DNA of 64,000 nucleotides. Origin: Pseudomonadota bacterium (GTDB lineage Bacteria; Pseudomonadota; Alphaproteobacteria; Rhizobiales; Rhizobiaceae). The notes under the pieces are model-generated. The model was not told the DNA's origin. It worked only from the letters and a program-made list of their open reading frames with translations, and made no database searches. Positions 7,737 to 15,357 of this stretch are shown piece by piece. The DNA lies in the NCBI GenBank assembly GCA_023457435.1, contig JAEWLS010000034.1, positions 1 to 64,000 on the forward strand, in the 5' to 3' direction. Every line of letters starts with the position of its first letter. Within the stretch, counting starts at the first letter, position 1. The position numbers and the translations under genes were made by a program.

Positions 7737-8299
7737 CCGTCGAGACGCGCGACGCGGAAGCCGGCGACCTGCCGGCGATCACCGGGATCTACCGCCACGC
7801 GGTCGAGACCGGTTTCGCCACCTACGAACTGGAGCCGCCGTCGCTTGCCGAGATGACGACGCGCTTCGAGACGCTGACGGCGGGCGGTTACCCCTACCTC
7901 GTCGCGTCGGAGGGCGGGCGCATCCTCGGCTACGCCTATGCCGGCGCGTTCCGGCCGCGCCCGGCCTACCGCTTCATCGTCGAGGATTCGATCTATCTCG
8001 ACCCGGCAGCGCAGGGCCGCGGCATCGGCCGGCTGCTGATGCAGGAACTGATCGGCCGCTGCACCGCGCTCGGCTTCCGCCAGATCGTCGCGGTGATCGG
8101 CGACGGCCGGCCCGACTCGGCATCCGTGAAGCTGCACGAGCGCATGGGCTTCACCCATTCCGGCAGTCTGAAGGGCTCGGGCTACAAGCTCGGCCGCTGG
8201 CTCGACACCGCCTTCATGCAGCTGGAGATGAATGGCGGCGCCTCGCTGCCGCCCGATCCGCAATCGCTGCCGGAGCGGAGCTTCCAGGCGAAGCGCTAG
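7733..8299 (+). CDS. GNAT acetyltransferase, phosphinothricin N-acetyltransferase-like
   Basis: A 188-residue GNAT acetyltransferase. The acetyl-CoA binding motif is LDPAAQGRGIGRLLMQ (Q94-G99), and ITGIYRHAVETGFATYELEPPSLAEM at the N-terminus and KLHERMGFTHSGSLKGSGYKLGRWLD near the C-terminus match the Pat/Bar-like branch, which acetylates amino groups of phosphinothricin, methionine sulfone or similar compounds. Its natural substrate cannot be inferred. The start overlaps the stop of the SelW-like gene by ATGA. It converges on the DUF2794 gene and the two stop codons share a CTAG. Confidence 0.9.
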   Translation: MTVETRDAEAGDLPAITGIYRHAVETGFATYELEPPSLAEMTTRFETLTAGGYPYLVASEGGRILGYAYAGAFRPRPAYRFIVEDSIYLDPAAQGRGIGRLLMQELIGRCTALGFRQIVAVIGDGRPDSASVKLHERMGFTHSGSLKGSGYKLGRWLDTAFMQLEMNGGASLPPDPQSLPERSFQAKR

Positions 8300-8679
8300 G
8301 CTTTGACCAGACGCAGCTGCTTGTCGAAGATGGCGAGCACGCGCGGCAGCTCGTGGCCGCGCTTCAGCACCGCGCCGGTCGCCGCGACGACCGAATAGGC
8401 ACCCTGCTTGTGGCGCAGCTTCGGCTGCTTGACGATGCGGAACAGCGGCACTTCGCTGGTGCGCCGGTAGACCGAGAACACCGCCTGGTCCGCCAGATGG
8501 TCGATGGCGTAATCGCGCCATTCGCCCGCCGCGACCATGAAGCCGTAGACGCGGAGGATCTGATCCAACTCGCGGCGGTCGAAGGTGACCGGCATGTCCA
8601 GCCTGCGGCGGCGCGCCTCGCTGAGCGCAATGACGGCGGAATCGTCGGTAGCCTCCATTCCGCCCATGCCGTCCGTCAT
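8296..8679 (-). CDS. DUF2794 family protein
   Basis: A 127-residue protein of the DUF2794 family, recognised by VTFDRRELDQILRVYGFMVAAGEWRDYAIDHL and VPLFRIVKQPKLRHKQGAY. The family is nearly restricted to Alphaproteobacteria and has no known function. No signal peptide or membrane segment is seen, so it should be cytoplasmic. The start MTDGMGGME was preferred over an ATG 22 codons upstream because the upstream residues do not look like family sequence. Its stop overlaps that of the convergent acetyltransferase gene. Confidence 0.85.
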   Translation of the reverse strand: MTDGMGGMEATDDSAVIALSEARRRRLDMPVTFDRRELDQILRVYGFMVAAGEWRDYAIDHLADQAVFSVYRRTSEVPLFRIVKQPKLRHKQGAYSVVAATGAVLKRGHELPRVLAIFDKQLRLVKA

Positions 8680-8886
8680 CGCTGACCGTCTCCTCATCCG
8701 CCTGTTACAGAGTTGTGCCTCGGGCACAGAATTGCAAGAGCGCATTGGCGCTGCGCAAACGGCGAATTCGTTCCTTCACAAATCGCCATACGCTGAACCA
8801 ATTGGTGATTCAGTGCCTCATTCTCGCCAAGAATAAGCCTAGCTGAGGCCCGAATGCGCCGCCAACCTCCGGCTGTTGCCTGAGAC

Positions 8887-8953
8887 GGTTCGATCCGGTG
8901 CCGGTCCCGTAACCCCAAGCCCCCCGCCCACGGGGCCAACGCCGGATCGAACC
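8887..8953. repeat. Two-tier hairpin in a 368-nt intergenic region
   Basis: GGTTCGATCCGG (8887-8898) is the exact reverse complement of CCGGATCGAACC (8942-8953). Inside, GGTCCCGT (8903-8910) can pair with ACGGGGCC (8930-8937) with one G-U. The structure lies in the 8680-9047 gap, about 210-270 nt upstream of the DUF2794 start. The rest of that gap holds no coding sequence that I can recognise. It could be a repeat element, a terminator for the DUF1223 transcript, or part of a structured RNA. Confidence 0.55.
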
Positions 8954-9001
8954 AACTCGCGTTATTGAGTGGCTCGGCAACACGATCCCAAAGCAGCCAA
9001 G

Positions 9002-9031
9002 CCGGCTCCGGTCCAACGCGACCGGGGCCGG
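9002..9031 (-). terminator. Candidate terminator hairpin after the DUF1223 gene
   Basis: CCGGCTCCGGTC (9002-9013) pairs with GACCGGGGCCGG (9020-9031) with a single G-U, a 12-bp stem with a 6-nt loop, 16 nt beyond the DUF1223 stop codon. On the minus strand the stem is followed by CTTGGCTGCTTTGG, a poor T-tract, so termination is plausible but not certain. Confidence 0.5.
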
Positions 9032-9047
9032 ATTGCTTTTCGGAAGA

Positions 9048-9812
9048 TCAGCTCTGCGGGATGACGAGGCGCGTTGCGCCGAGGATCGGGCCGGGCTTGC
9101 CGTCCTTCGACACCTTCTGCAGCAGGATGGCGCAACCGCCGGCGGCGGCGCGCGCCGGATCGGCGACCGGCACTTCGAGCTGCGTCGCCCGCCCGTGCCA
9201 CATGCCGACCGACTGCAGGGACGTCACAGCGTTGCGGTAGACCAGCGTCTTGCCGCGATTCTCGCCGCGCTCGATCTGGACGCTGCGTTCGTCGTCGAAA
9301 TAGGCGATCAGGACGTGCGCCTTCTGGTGGGCGGTGAAGCCGTCGCCGATGTCGATCATGATGCTCTCGCCCGACGAGCTGGCCGAAACGTCGATGCGCA
9401 TGCCTTCGCCCTCGGCGTCGAGGGCGGCGAACGTGCCGGCGATATCGTCGCTCTTGGCCCCGCTCATATGCGTGCGGCCGTTGATCACCGCCTGCGGCGT
9501 GTAGACCGACTGGGTGCCGAAGGCCTTGCCGTAGCCCTGCTGGCGCGCGGTGTTGGCGGGCGAGGCGAGCGTGTCGCGCCAGCCGAGATAATCCCAGTAG
9601 TCGACGTGGAACGACAGGGCGATCAGGTCGCGGCGCTCGGCGAAGCTCGCGAAGACGGCGTCGGCCGGCGGGCACGACGAGCAGCCCTGGCTGGTGAAGA
9701 GCTCGACCACGCCGAGCGGACGGTTCGCCTCGCCCGCCGCTGCCGGCAAGGCGGCGAGCGACGCGACGGCGGCAAATGCCGCGAGGCAGATCCTGGCGCT
9801 TGTACCCATCAT
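9048..9812 (-). CDS. Exported DUF1223 thioredoxin-like protein
   Basis: A protein of about 254 residues with an N-terminal signal peptide (MMGTSARICLAAFAAVASLAALPAAAG). The mature region opens with VVELFTSQGCSSCPPAD, a thioredoxin-type strand followed by CSSC (Cys44, Cys47), then LSFHVDYWDYLGWRD and YTPQAVINGR. These are the marks of DUF1223, a family of predicted periplasmic thiol proteins common in Proteobacteria. The redox motif suggests disulfide chemistry, but no substrate is known. Two adjacent ATG codons are possible starts; a longer reading of 15 residues upstream would spoil the signal peptide. Confidence 0.85.
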   Translation of the reverse strand: MMGTSARICLAAFAAVASLAALPAAAGEANRPLGVVELFTSQGCSSCPPADAVFASFAERRDLIALSFHVDYWDYLGWRDTLASPANTARQQGYGKAFGTQSVYTPQAVINGRTHMSGAKSDDIAGTFAALDAEGEGMRIDVSASSSGESIMIDIGDGFTAHQKAHVLIAYFDDERSVQIERGENRGKTLVYRNAVTSLQSVGMWHGRATQLEVPVADPARAAAGGCAILLQKVSKDGKPGPILGATRLVIPQS

Positions 9813-10064
9813 CGTCCAGCTGAAATCGACACGCGGCGGACCGTCCGCCACTCGCATCGACCATAGGGAGCACGATCGCTCAAAGTGAAGTCAATTTAGG
9901 GTGAGACGCGCGTCCCGAGCGCCGTCCTGTCCCTGCGGAAGCGCGGACGAAACGATTTGCCTCCCCGCACCGTCTCCTGTATATCGCCGCCACTTCCCAA
10001 TATTTCCGGTGGCTTGCCACCGCCCGCGAAAGGGACGCGGGCGAGCGAGAAGGATATTTTGTCC

Positions 10065-10754
10065 ATGGCCAACACGCTGCTCATGCCCAAGGCGACCGCC
10101 GTCTGGCTGGTCGACAACACCGCGCTTTCGTTCGACCAGATCGCCTATTTCTGCCATCTGCACCCGCTCGAGGTGAAGGCGATCGCCGACGGCGAATCGG
10201 CGCAGGGCATCAAGGGCATGGATCCGGTGATGACGGGCCAGCTGTCGCGCGACGAGATCGCCAAGGCCGAGGGTGACCCGAACTACCGCCTGAAGCTGCT
10301 CGACCCCAAGGTTCGCGTGCCGGAGACCAAGCGCAAGGGCCCGCGCTACACGCCGCTGTCGAAGCGCCAGGACCGCCCGAACGCGATCCTCTGGCTGGTG
10401 CGCAACCATCCCGAATTGAAGGACGCGCAGATCTCGCGCCTCGTGGGCACCACCAAGTCGACCATCGAGCAGATCCGCAGCCGCACCCACTGGAACGCCG
10501 CGAGCCTGGTGCCGATGGACCCGGTGACGCTCGGCCTGTGCTCGCAGATCGACCTCGACATCGAAGTCGGCCGCGCCTCGCGCGCCAAGGGCGACGCGCC
10601 CGCCGCGCAGACCGGCGACACGCTGCTGCCGGCCTCGGTCACCGAGCGGCTGGTCGTGCAGAAGCCGGCGGCGAAGGGCGACGACGAGGAACTGGACGCC
10701 GACAAGGTGTTCGCCAAGCTCTCGTCGCTCAAGCGCACCAGCGACGACGAATAG
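10065..10754 (+). CDS. trcR: Cell-cycle transcriptional regulator TrcR (DUF1013)
   Basis: A 229-residue cytoplasmic protein of the DUF1013 family, now named TrcR in alphaproteobacteria. Its start MANTLLMPKATAVWLVDNTALSFDQIAYFCHLH is very conserved, and PNAILWLVRNHPELKDAQISRLVGTTKSTIEQIRSRTHWN looks like a helix-turn-helix. The C-terminal 50 residues are acidic and low in complexity. The family is assigned to regulation of cell-cycle genes in alphaproteobacteria. The ATG chosen lies after AGAAGGA and gives the family's usual N-terminus; the longer open frame upstream does not. It converges on the ClpP-like gene with 8 nt between stops. Confidence 0.9.
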   Translation: MANTLLMPKATAVWLVDNTALSFDQIAYFCHLHPLEVKAIADGESAQGIKGMDPVMTGQLSRDEIAKAEGDPNYRLKLLDPKVRVPETKRKGPRYTPLSKRQDRPNAILWLVRNHPELKDAQISRLVGTTKSTIEQIRSRTHWNAASLVPMDPVTLGLCSQIDLDIEVGRASRAKGDAPAAQTGDTLLPASVTERLVVQKPAAKGDDEELDADKVFAKLSSLKRTSDDE

Positions 10755-10762
10755 GATTTCGC

Positions 10763-11584
10763 CTAGCCGCCGGCTGCGACCTGCTCGCTGCCGGTGACGA
10801 GGCGGTACTTCGCCATCTCCTCGGGGGAGAGGTAGTAGAGCGCACGCGGCGGCGTATCGAGCGCGTGCAGCCACAGCGCCGGGTCGACGCCGAACTCGAT
10901 CAACAGACGCGAGATGCGCGCCGTCGTGACCTGCGCGTCGGCCATCGCCTGAGCCGGCACGATGTCCGGCTGCGTGCTGGCATAGAACTGGTGCAGCCCG
11001 ACCGCACCCTTTTCTCCGACCGTGCGCGTCGTCCCGCCGGCGAGGATCAGCGGGCACGACGAGGCGCAGAGATCGCCGTCCGCCACCACCGTCGCATAGC
11101 CGCGCTCGCGCACCAGCTTGCCGATCGCCATCGCGTCCTCCAGCGAACCGCCCGGCGAATTGAGCGTGACGCGCGCGATGTACTCGCCGCGCAGCGCGAC
11201 CTCCTCGGCGAAGCGCGAGGCCGCGCCGGGATCGATGCTGCCGATCGCCTCCAGCGTGCCGCCCGGCTGCAGGATGAAGCGCACGGGATCGCGCAGCATG
11301 GCCTCGTTGGTGCGGATGAACTGGCGCGGGTCGATGCCGCCGCCGCTGCCGCCTTCGACCGCCGGCGGCAGGATCGGCACGGTCACCGCCGTTTCGGTCG
11401 TCGCCTGCGCCGGCGCTTGCTGGCTCTGCTCGTAGAGCTCGAGAAGGTCGAGCGTCAGCACCGATACAGTGCCGATCATCATGCCGTAGAAGACGGCGCG
11501 CAGCAGGCGGCCTTCCTCGAAGCGCTGCATGAAGCGGACGAATGCGCTGGGCTGGCGGAGGGTGTCTGTGGTCATGGCGTTCAC
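10763..11584 (-). CDS. Membrane-anchored ClpP/crotonase-fold protein, predicted periplasmic
   Basis: A 273-residue protein with a cytoplasmic N-terminus, one transmembrane helix (about 29-50) and a periplasmic domain. Residues 136-200 carry ClpP-fold signatures: VTLNSPGGSLEDAMAIG (140-155), DLCASSCPLILAGG (171-184) and GAVGLHQF (194-200). Ser175/Ser176 and His198 sit where the ClpP nucleophile and histidine are expected, and the two cysteines flanking the serines are typical of the COG3904-like predicted periplasmic group. Protease activity is plausible but unproven. The start overlaps the stop of the upstream membrane gene (ATGA), so both are probably one operon acting together. Confidence 0.8.
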   Translation of the reverse strand: MNAMTTDTLRQPSAFVRFMQRFEEGRLLRAVFYGMMIGTVSVLTLDLLELYEQSQQAPAQATTETAVTVPILPPAVEGGSGGGIDPRQFIRTNEAMLRDPVRFILQPGGTLEAIGSIDPGAASRFAEEVALRGEYIARVTLNSPGGSLEDAMAIGKLVRERGYATVVADGDLCASSCPLILAGGTTRTVGEKGAVGLHQFYASTQPDIVPAQAMADAQVTTARISRLLIEFGVDPALWLHALDTPPRALYYLSPEEMAKYRLVTGSEQVAAGG

Positions 11585-12909
11585 GCAGATTCGGGGGTCG
11601 AGCGCTTGCTTCCGGCAAGCGGCAACGGGGTGACGTTCTGGTCCTTCGCGGCGGGGCGCAGCGACGGCTCCTCCGGCTCCGCGGCGGGATCCGCCACGAC
11701 CGGCGCGGCGATCGCGGCTTCGCGCGCGGCCAGAGCCTGCTGCAGGCGCAGCGCCCGCATCATGTCGGCGGCCGAGACGAGGTCGGCCTCGTCCATCTCG
11801 TCCTCGCCGCGGCGCATGGCGCCGTAGACGACGGCCATGATGCCGACGAGCACGGCCGGCAGCAGGTCGATCGAGATCGCGCCCGCCCAGCTCGGGATGA
11901 AATCGCCGGCATAGCGGATGACCGCCTCGGCCGAGGTCAGCGGCACGTAGCGGCGCTCCGCGACCCGCGGCAGCGCGATGATCTCCGCTGCTGCGGCCGA
12001 CAGCGCCTGCGACTGCTGCGCCACGGATTCGCGCACCGTCGCCATGACTGCGTCCTGGCGGCCGGCGAGATCGGCTGTGGTGCCACTCGCCACCGGGGCG
12101 ATGAAGCCGGCCGAGAGATCGGCGGCGGCGCGGCTCACCGACGGTGCAACCGAGGTCCGCTCGAGAGCGGCGACGACGCCGGCGAGCTTCACGGCTTCCT
12201 GCGCGAAGGTGTCGGAGCGCTGCTCGACCGGACCCGGCGCGGACACCAGAGCGCGCATGGCGGCAAGGTGCGTCTGACCCTCCTCGAACAGCGCGCTGGC
12301 GCGGTCGCGCGCGTCGGCGATGCTGGCTTCGAGCTCGCGCATCTGCGCCGACATCTGCGACAGAAGCTGCACCACGCTGCCCGAACCGGAGGTTCCGGTC
12401 AGCGCCCCCGACTGCGCCTCGTCGTCCGACAGGCGCTGGAAGCGCACGGCGGCGCGCTGGATGTCCGGCAGCAGGGACTGCGCGCTGATGGCGTTGGAGT
12501 TGGCCTGGTCAAGATCCGCGGAGTAGCCCTCGATGGTGACGGCAAGATGCTGCTCGACGGCGGCCGAACCTGCCAGCGCCGCGGCGTTGAGCCAGGACGA
12601 CATGGCGACGATCATCGCCGAGCCGAGCAGCATGACGACGAACAGCGCGACGCGCGAGCCGAAGTCGCGGACTTCCGGCACGAAGCGGATGAGATAGGTC
12701 CAGAACCCGTAGATGGCGACCGAGACGGCCACCGAATAGATGATCGCCGCGAAGAAGACGACGGTGGCCGAACCGTCGAGCAGGCTGCGCACGCCGAGAT
12801 AGGTATAGACGCCGGAGGCGAGCGAGAGCGTCGCCAGCACGAAGCGCGTCATCATCTCGAGCGAGGCGATGTGGTTGCGCAGCGCGCGTGCCGTGCGGGC
12901 GTGACTCAT
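11581..12909 (-). CDS. Large membrane protein with long periplasmic/coiled region, unknown function
   Basis: A 442-residue protein with three membrane helices in the first 110 residues (about 20-40, 48-72, 84-110), a long mostly helical region (about 115-345) rich in Ala, Gln, Ser and Glu, a further helix at about 352-375, and a charged, proline-rich C-terminal tail. No known domain is recognised. The layout resembles signal-transducing or scaffold proteins that present a helical domain outside the membrane. The stop overlaps the start of the ClpP-like gene, which strongly suggests a functional pair; this protein could be substrate, regulator or anchor of the ClpP-like domain. Confidence 0.7.
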   Translation of the reverse strand: MSHARTARALRNHIASLEMMTRFVLATLSLASGVYTYLGVRSLLDGSATVVFFAAIIYSVAVSVAIYGFWTYLIRFVPEVRDFGSRVALFVVMLLGSAMIVAMSSWLNAAALAGSAAVEQHLAVTIEGYSADLDQANSNAISAQSLLPDIQRAAVRFQRLSDDEAQSGALTGTSGSGSVVQLLSQMSAQMRELEASIADARDRASALFEEGQTHLAAMRALVSAPGPVEQRSDTFAQEAVKLAGVVAALERTSVAPSVSRAAADLSAGFIAPVASGTTADLAGRQDAVMATVRESVAQQSQALSAAAAEIIALPRVAERRYVPLTSAEAVIRYAGDFIPSWAGAISIDLLPAVLVGIMAVVYGAMRRGEDEMDEADLVSAADMMRALRLQQALAAREAAIAAPVVADPAAEPEEPSLRPAAKDQNVTPLPLAGSKRSTPESA

Positions 12910-12996
12910 GGTTTACGCTTCCTTAACGAAACCGCCACGTCGCCGGACGAGTTTGGCCAAAACGCGGCCCGCGCCGGAAACGCGTATTACCCTTCG

Positions 12997-13317
12997 TCAA
13001 TCGCAGTAGACCGGCGGCGACGGCACCTCGCCGTCGGCGAGGCCCCACATCTGCTCGCGGCCCTTCCACAGCACCGGCTTGCTCCAGCAGTGGCGTTGGC
13101 GGGACTCGGCCCGCGGCCCGGCCGCGGCCTGGCGCTCCGCCTCCATCTCCGCCGCGATGTAGCCCATGCCGACGACGATGCGCTTGTAGCCCGACGGGCT
13201 GATGATAATCAGGTTGCCGAACGAGTCGTCGTAGACGCGCTCCTTCAGGCGGCCGGCCTCGGCAGCTCCCATCGTGAGCGCCAGCGCAGCCGCGGCAAGC
13301 AGAATTCCGTTTCGCAC
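12997..13317 (-). CDS. Small exported hypothetical protein
   Basis: A 106-residue protein with a GTG start and a signal peptide (VRNGILLAAAALALTMGAAEAG). GAGAGGACGG lies a few bases upstream and supports the GTG. The mature part is YDDSFGNLIIISPSGYKRIVVGMGY followed by a charged helix and a C-terminal segment with two cysteines (RHCWSKP and PVYCD), possibly disulfide-bonded. I do not recognise a family with a known role. It is divergent from the GNAT gene at 13470 and so probably shares its upstream region. Confidence 0.7.
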   Translation of the reverse strand: MRNGILLAAAALALTMGAAEAGRLKERVYDDSFGNLIIISPSGYKRIVVGMGYIAAEMEAERQAAAGPRAESRQRHCWSKPVLWKGREQMWGLADGEVPSPPVYCD

Positions 13318-13469
13318 CGGTCCGTCCTCTCCACGCAGTGCCCTTGCGGGCAAGAAAGCCACGGCCCCCTCTGCCTCGAAATTAACGGTTTCTTCACCTT
13401 TGTCACCTGCCACGGCGGGGCCGGTCCGCCGCGATTGACTTTCGTGGTTAATTTGCCGAGACACCCGCG

Positions 13470-13943
13470 ATGCCAGAAAAAGCCGCCGCCGAACCCCGTA
13501 TCGACATCGCCCAGCTGCGGCTGAAGGATGCGCACGAATTCGCGCCGCTGCTTGCCGGATACGCCCAGGCGCTGAAGCGCGGCGCGCCGCGCCGGCCCGA
13601 CGACTTCTACGCCGAGACGCTGCTGCAGGACCGCGCCATCGAGATCATGGGCGCCCGCCTCGACGGAGCGCTCGTCGGCTTCGCCATCTATGTCGACCTG
13701 CCCGAACCGATTTCCGGCCTGCGCTGCGGCGTGGTCGACCACATCTACGTGCACCACGACCACCGCCAGAAGGGCATCGCCAAGGCGATCGTCGACGTGC
13801 TCGCCGACCAGGCCGAGGAGCGCAGCTGGTCGAAGCTGATCCTCAACGCGCCGCGGCAGCCCGAAGACGGACGCAAGCTCTACGAGCAGATCGCCGCCCC
13901 GGCCGACTGGACGAGTTTCGTCATCCGCTTCGACGGACGCTGA
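13470..13943 (+). CDS. GNAT family N-acetyltransferase
   Basis: A 157-residue GNAT protein. VVDHIYVHHDHRQKGIAKAIVDVLADQA (about 90-117) contains the acetyl-CoA binding loop in the form RQKGIA, and SWSKLILNAPRQPEDGRKLYEQIA follows as in other members of the fold. The substrate is unknown. No partner gene is linked. Transcription is divergent from the small exported gene, with about 150 nt between the two start codons. Confidence 0.85.
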   Translation: MPEKAAAEPRIDIAQLRLKDAHEFAPLLAGYAQALKRGAPRRPDDFYAETLLQDRAIEIMGARLDGALVGFAIYVDLPEPISGLRCGVVDHIYVHHDHRQKGIAKAIVDVLADQAEERSWSKLILNAPRQPEDGRKLYEQIAAPADWTSFVIRFDGR

Positions 13944-14001
13944 GCGCAGTGCGCGCGCCTGCCTTGATCTCGCCCCGGCCTTGCGCATAGCGTCCGCGCC
14001 C

Positions 14002-14355
14002 ATGTCGACACCCACGATGCGTTTCGTCGCCGCGCTGGCGCTTCTCACACCCCTCGCCGCCTGCGTGTCGGCAGCGCCCGACGGGGACCGGCCCGCCGCC
14101 CCGCCGCGCGTCGCGAGCTTCGACTGCGGCGACGACGGCACGATCCGCATCGAGCGCGCCGGCGACATCGTCCGCATCCAGGAAACGCCGGCCGCGGCGC
14201 AGGCCGGCGCCGTGGCACCCGATCCGGTCGAGCTGACCGCGGCCCCGCCGGCGCAGAACGCCCGCTACGGCAAGGACGGCTACGCCCTCGTGCTGGAGGA
14301 GAAGCTGGCGCTGTACATGAAGGCCGGACGGGCGCCCTACACCTGCCAGCGCTGA
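14002..14355 (+). CDS. Lipoprotein with MliC-like C-terminal pattern
   Basis: A protein of about 117 residues beginning with a lipoprotein signal (MRFVAALALLTPLAAC). The lipobox LAAC predicts an acylated cysteine and outer-membrane or periplasmic anchoring. The mature part has FDCGDDGTIRIERAGD and ends YGKDGYALVLEEKLALYMKAGRAPYTCQR; the paired cysteines and the short all-beta layout recall the MliC lysozyme-inhibitor fold, but this is a weak match. An ATG at 14017 would give a tighter signal peptide and is an equally likely start. The gene ends about 210 nt before sdhC. Confidence 0.65.
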   Translation: MSTPTMRFVAALALLTPLAACVSAAPDGDRPAAPPRVASFDCGDDGTIRIERAGDIVRIQETPAAAQAGAVAPDPVELTAAPPAQNARYGKDGYALVLEEKLALYMKAGRAPYTCQR

Positions 14356-14378
14356 CGGCGCTCCGCGCCGCGCAGGAA

Positions 14379-14488
14379 AAAATCGATTGAAGCCGGCGGC
14401 CGGTTTCCGGGGTCCCCGGAAAATCGATTAAACCGTCCCTGCGTCACGGTTTTCCCCTTTTGACGCGGTGCAAAAACGATACTAGAAC
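14379..14488 (+). promoter_or_regulatory. sdh operon promoter region with direct repeat and palindrome
   Basis: AAAATCGATT occurs twice (14379-14388 and 14420-14429), 41 nt apart, which is close to four helical turns. Between them and touching the second copy is the perfect palindrome TTTCCGGGGTCCCCGGAAA (14404-14422). About 30 nt further is a sigma70-like promoter, TTGACG (14460-14465), a 17-nt spacer and TAGAAC (14483-14488), about 80 nt before sdhC. The repeats look like operator sites for an unknown regulator of succinate dehydrogenase. Confidence 0.5.
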
Positions 14489-14566
14489 CCGTGCAGCCTA
14501 CGGGCCGGGCACGCTGCGCGAAAGTTGCGCTGGCACGGTTTGCAAAGGCACTCGATTGGGGGAGCC

Positions 14567-14965
14567 ATGAGCACACCAGCCACCCGCGCGAGACCGGTTT
14601 CGCCGCATCTCCAGATCTATCGCTGGACCTCGACGATGGCGATGTCGATCCTGCATCGCATCACCGGCATCGCGACCTACGCCGGCACGCTGCTCGTCGC
14701 CTGGTGGCTCGTCGCCGCGGCGACGTCGCAGAGCTGGTTCGACACCGCCAACGGCATCATGGGATCGTGGTTCGGGCTGCTGGTGCTGATCGGCTTCTCC
14801 TGGGCGCTGATCCATCATGCGCTCGGCGGCATCCGCCATTTCATCTGGGATACCGGCGTGGCGATGGACAAGGTCACCGCGACGCGGCTGTCTTCGCTGA
14901 CGCTGGTCGCGTCGCTGCTGCTCACCGCGGTCCTGTGGGCCGCGCTCTTCTTCTTCGTGTTCTGA
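14567..14965 (+). CDS. sdhC: Succinate dehydrogenase cytochrome b556 subunit
   Basis: A 132-residue membrane anchor of complex II. SPHLQIYRWTSTMAMSILHRITG (12-34) is the family signature that contacts quinone and heme, and HHALGGIRHFIWD (83-95) supplies the axial heme histidine. Three membrane helices are seen. Together with SdhD it anchors SdhAB in the inner membrane and passes electrons from succinate to ubiquinone. The start has GGGGGAG just before it. It opens the operon sdhC-sdhD-sdhA-DUF3052-sdhB, with 7 nt to sdhD. Confidence 0.97.
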   Translation: MSTPATRARPVSPHLQIYRWTSTMAMSILHRITGIATYAGTLLVAWWLVAAATSQSWFDTANGIMGSWFGLLVLIGFSWALIHHALGGIRHFIWDTGVAMDKVTATRLSSLTLVASLLLTAVLWAALFFFVF

Positions 14966-14972
14966 GGTCGCC

Positions 14973-15356
14973 ATGAGCGAGATGCGCACACCGCTCCGCC
15001 GCGTCCGCGGCCTGGGTTCGGCCAAGGACGGCACGACGCACTTCTGGCTCGTCCGCGCCAGCGGCGTCGCCCTGCTGTTCCTGTCGCTGTTCGCCATCGG
15101 CCTGGTGTTCTCGCTGGCCGGCAAGGATTTCGACACCGCGCGCGCCGTGCTGGCCCAGCCGCTGGTCGCCGTCGGGCTGATCCTCTTCGTCGTCCTGTCG
15201 GTCGAGCACATGCGGCTCGGCATGCAGGAGACCATCGCCGATTACGTGCATGACGAGCTACTGAAGATCGTCACGCTTCTGTTGAACACGCTGTTCTGCG
15301 TCGTCGTCGGCGCGGTCTGCGTGTTCTCGCTGCTCAAGATCGCATTCGGAGGCTGA
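14973..15356 (+). CDS. sdhD: Succinate dehydrogenase hydrophobic membrane anchor subunit
   Basis: A 127-residue second anchor of complex II. It starts MSEMRTPLRRVRGLGSAKDGTTHFW, the alphaproteobacterial SdhD pattern, has three membrane helices, and carries VEHMRLGMQETIADYVHDE in the second helix and following loop, where a heme-proximal histidine and the quinone-site Tyr/Asp are found. It works with SdhC to bind heme b and ubiquinone. Only 1 nt separates its stop from the TTG start of sdhA, which favours coupled translation. Confidence 0.96.
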   Translation: MSEMRTPLRRVRGLGSAKDGTTHFWLVRASGVALLFLSLFAIGLVFSLAGKDFDTARAVLAQPLVAVGLILFVVLSVEHMRLGMQETIADYVHDELLKIVTLLLNTLFCVVVGAVCVFSLLKIAFGG

Positions 15357-15357
15357 C

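Noticed and set aside
8887..8953. tRNA-like T arm (GGTTCGATCC) in the intergenic hairpin
   Set aside because: The bases flanking the T-loop-like sequence do not form a 5-bp T stem and no acceptor, D or anticodon arm can be folded.
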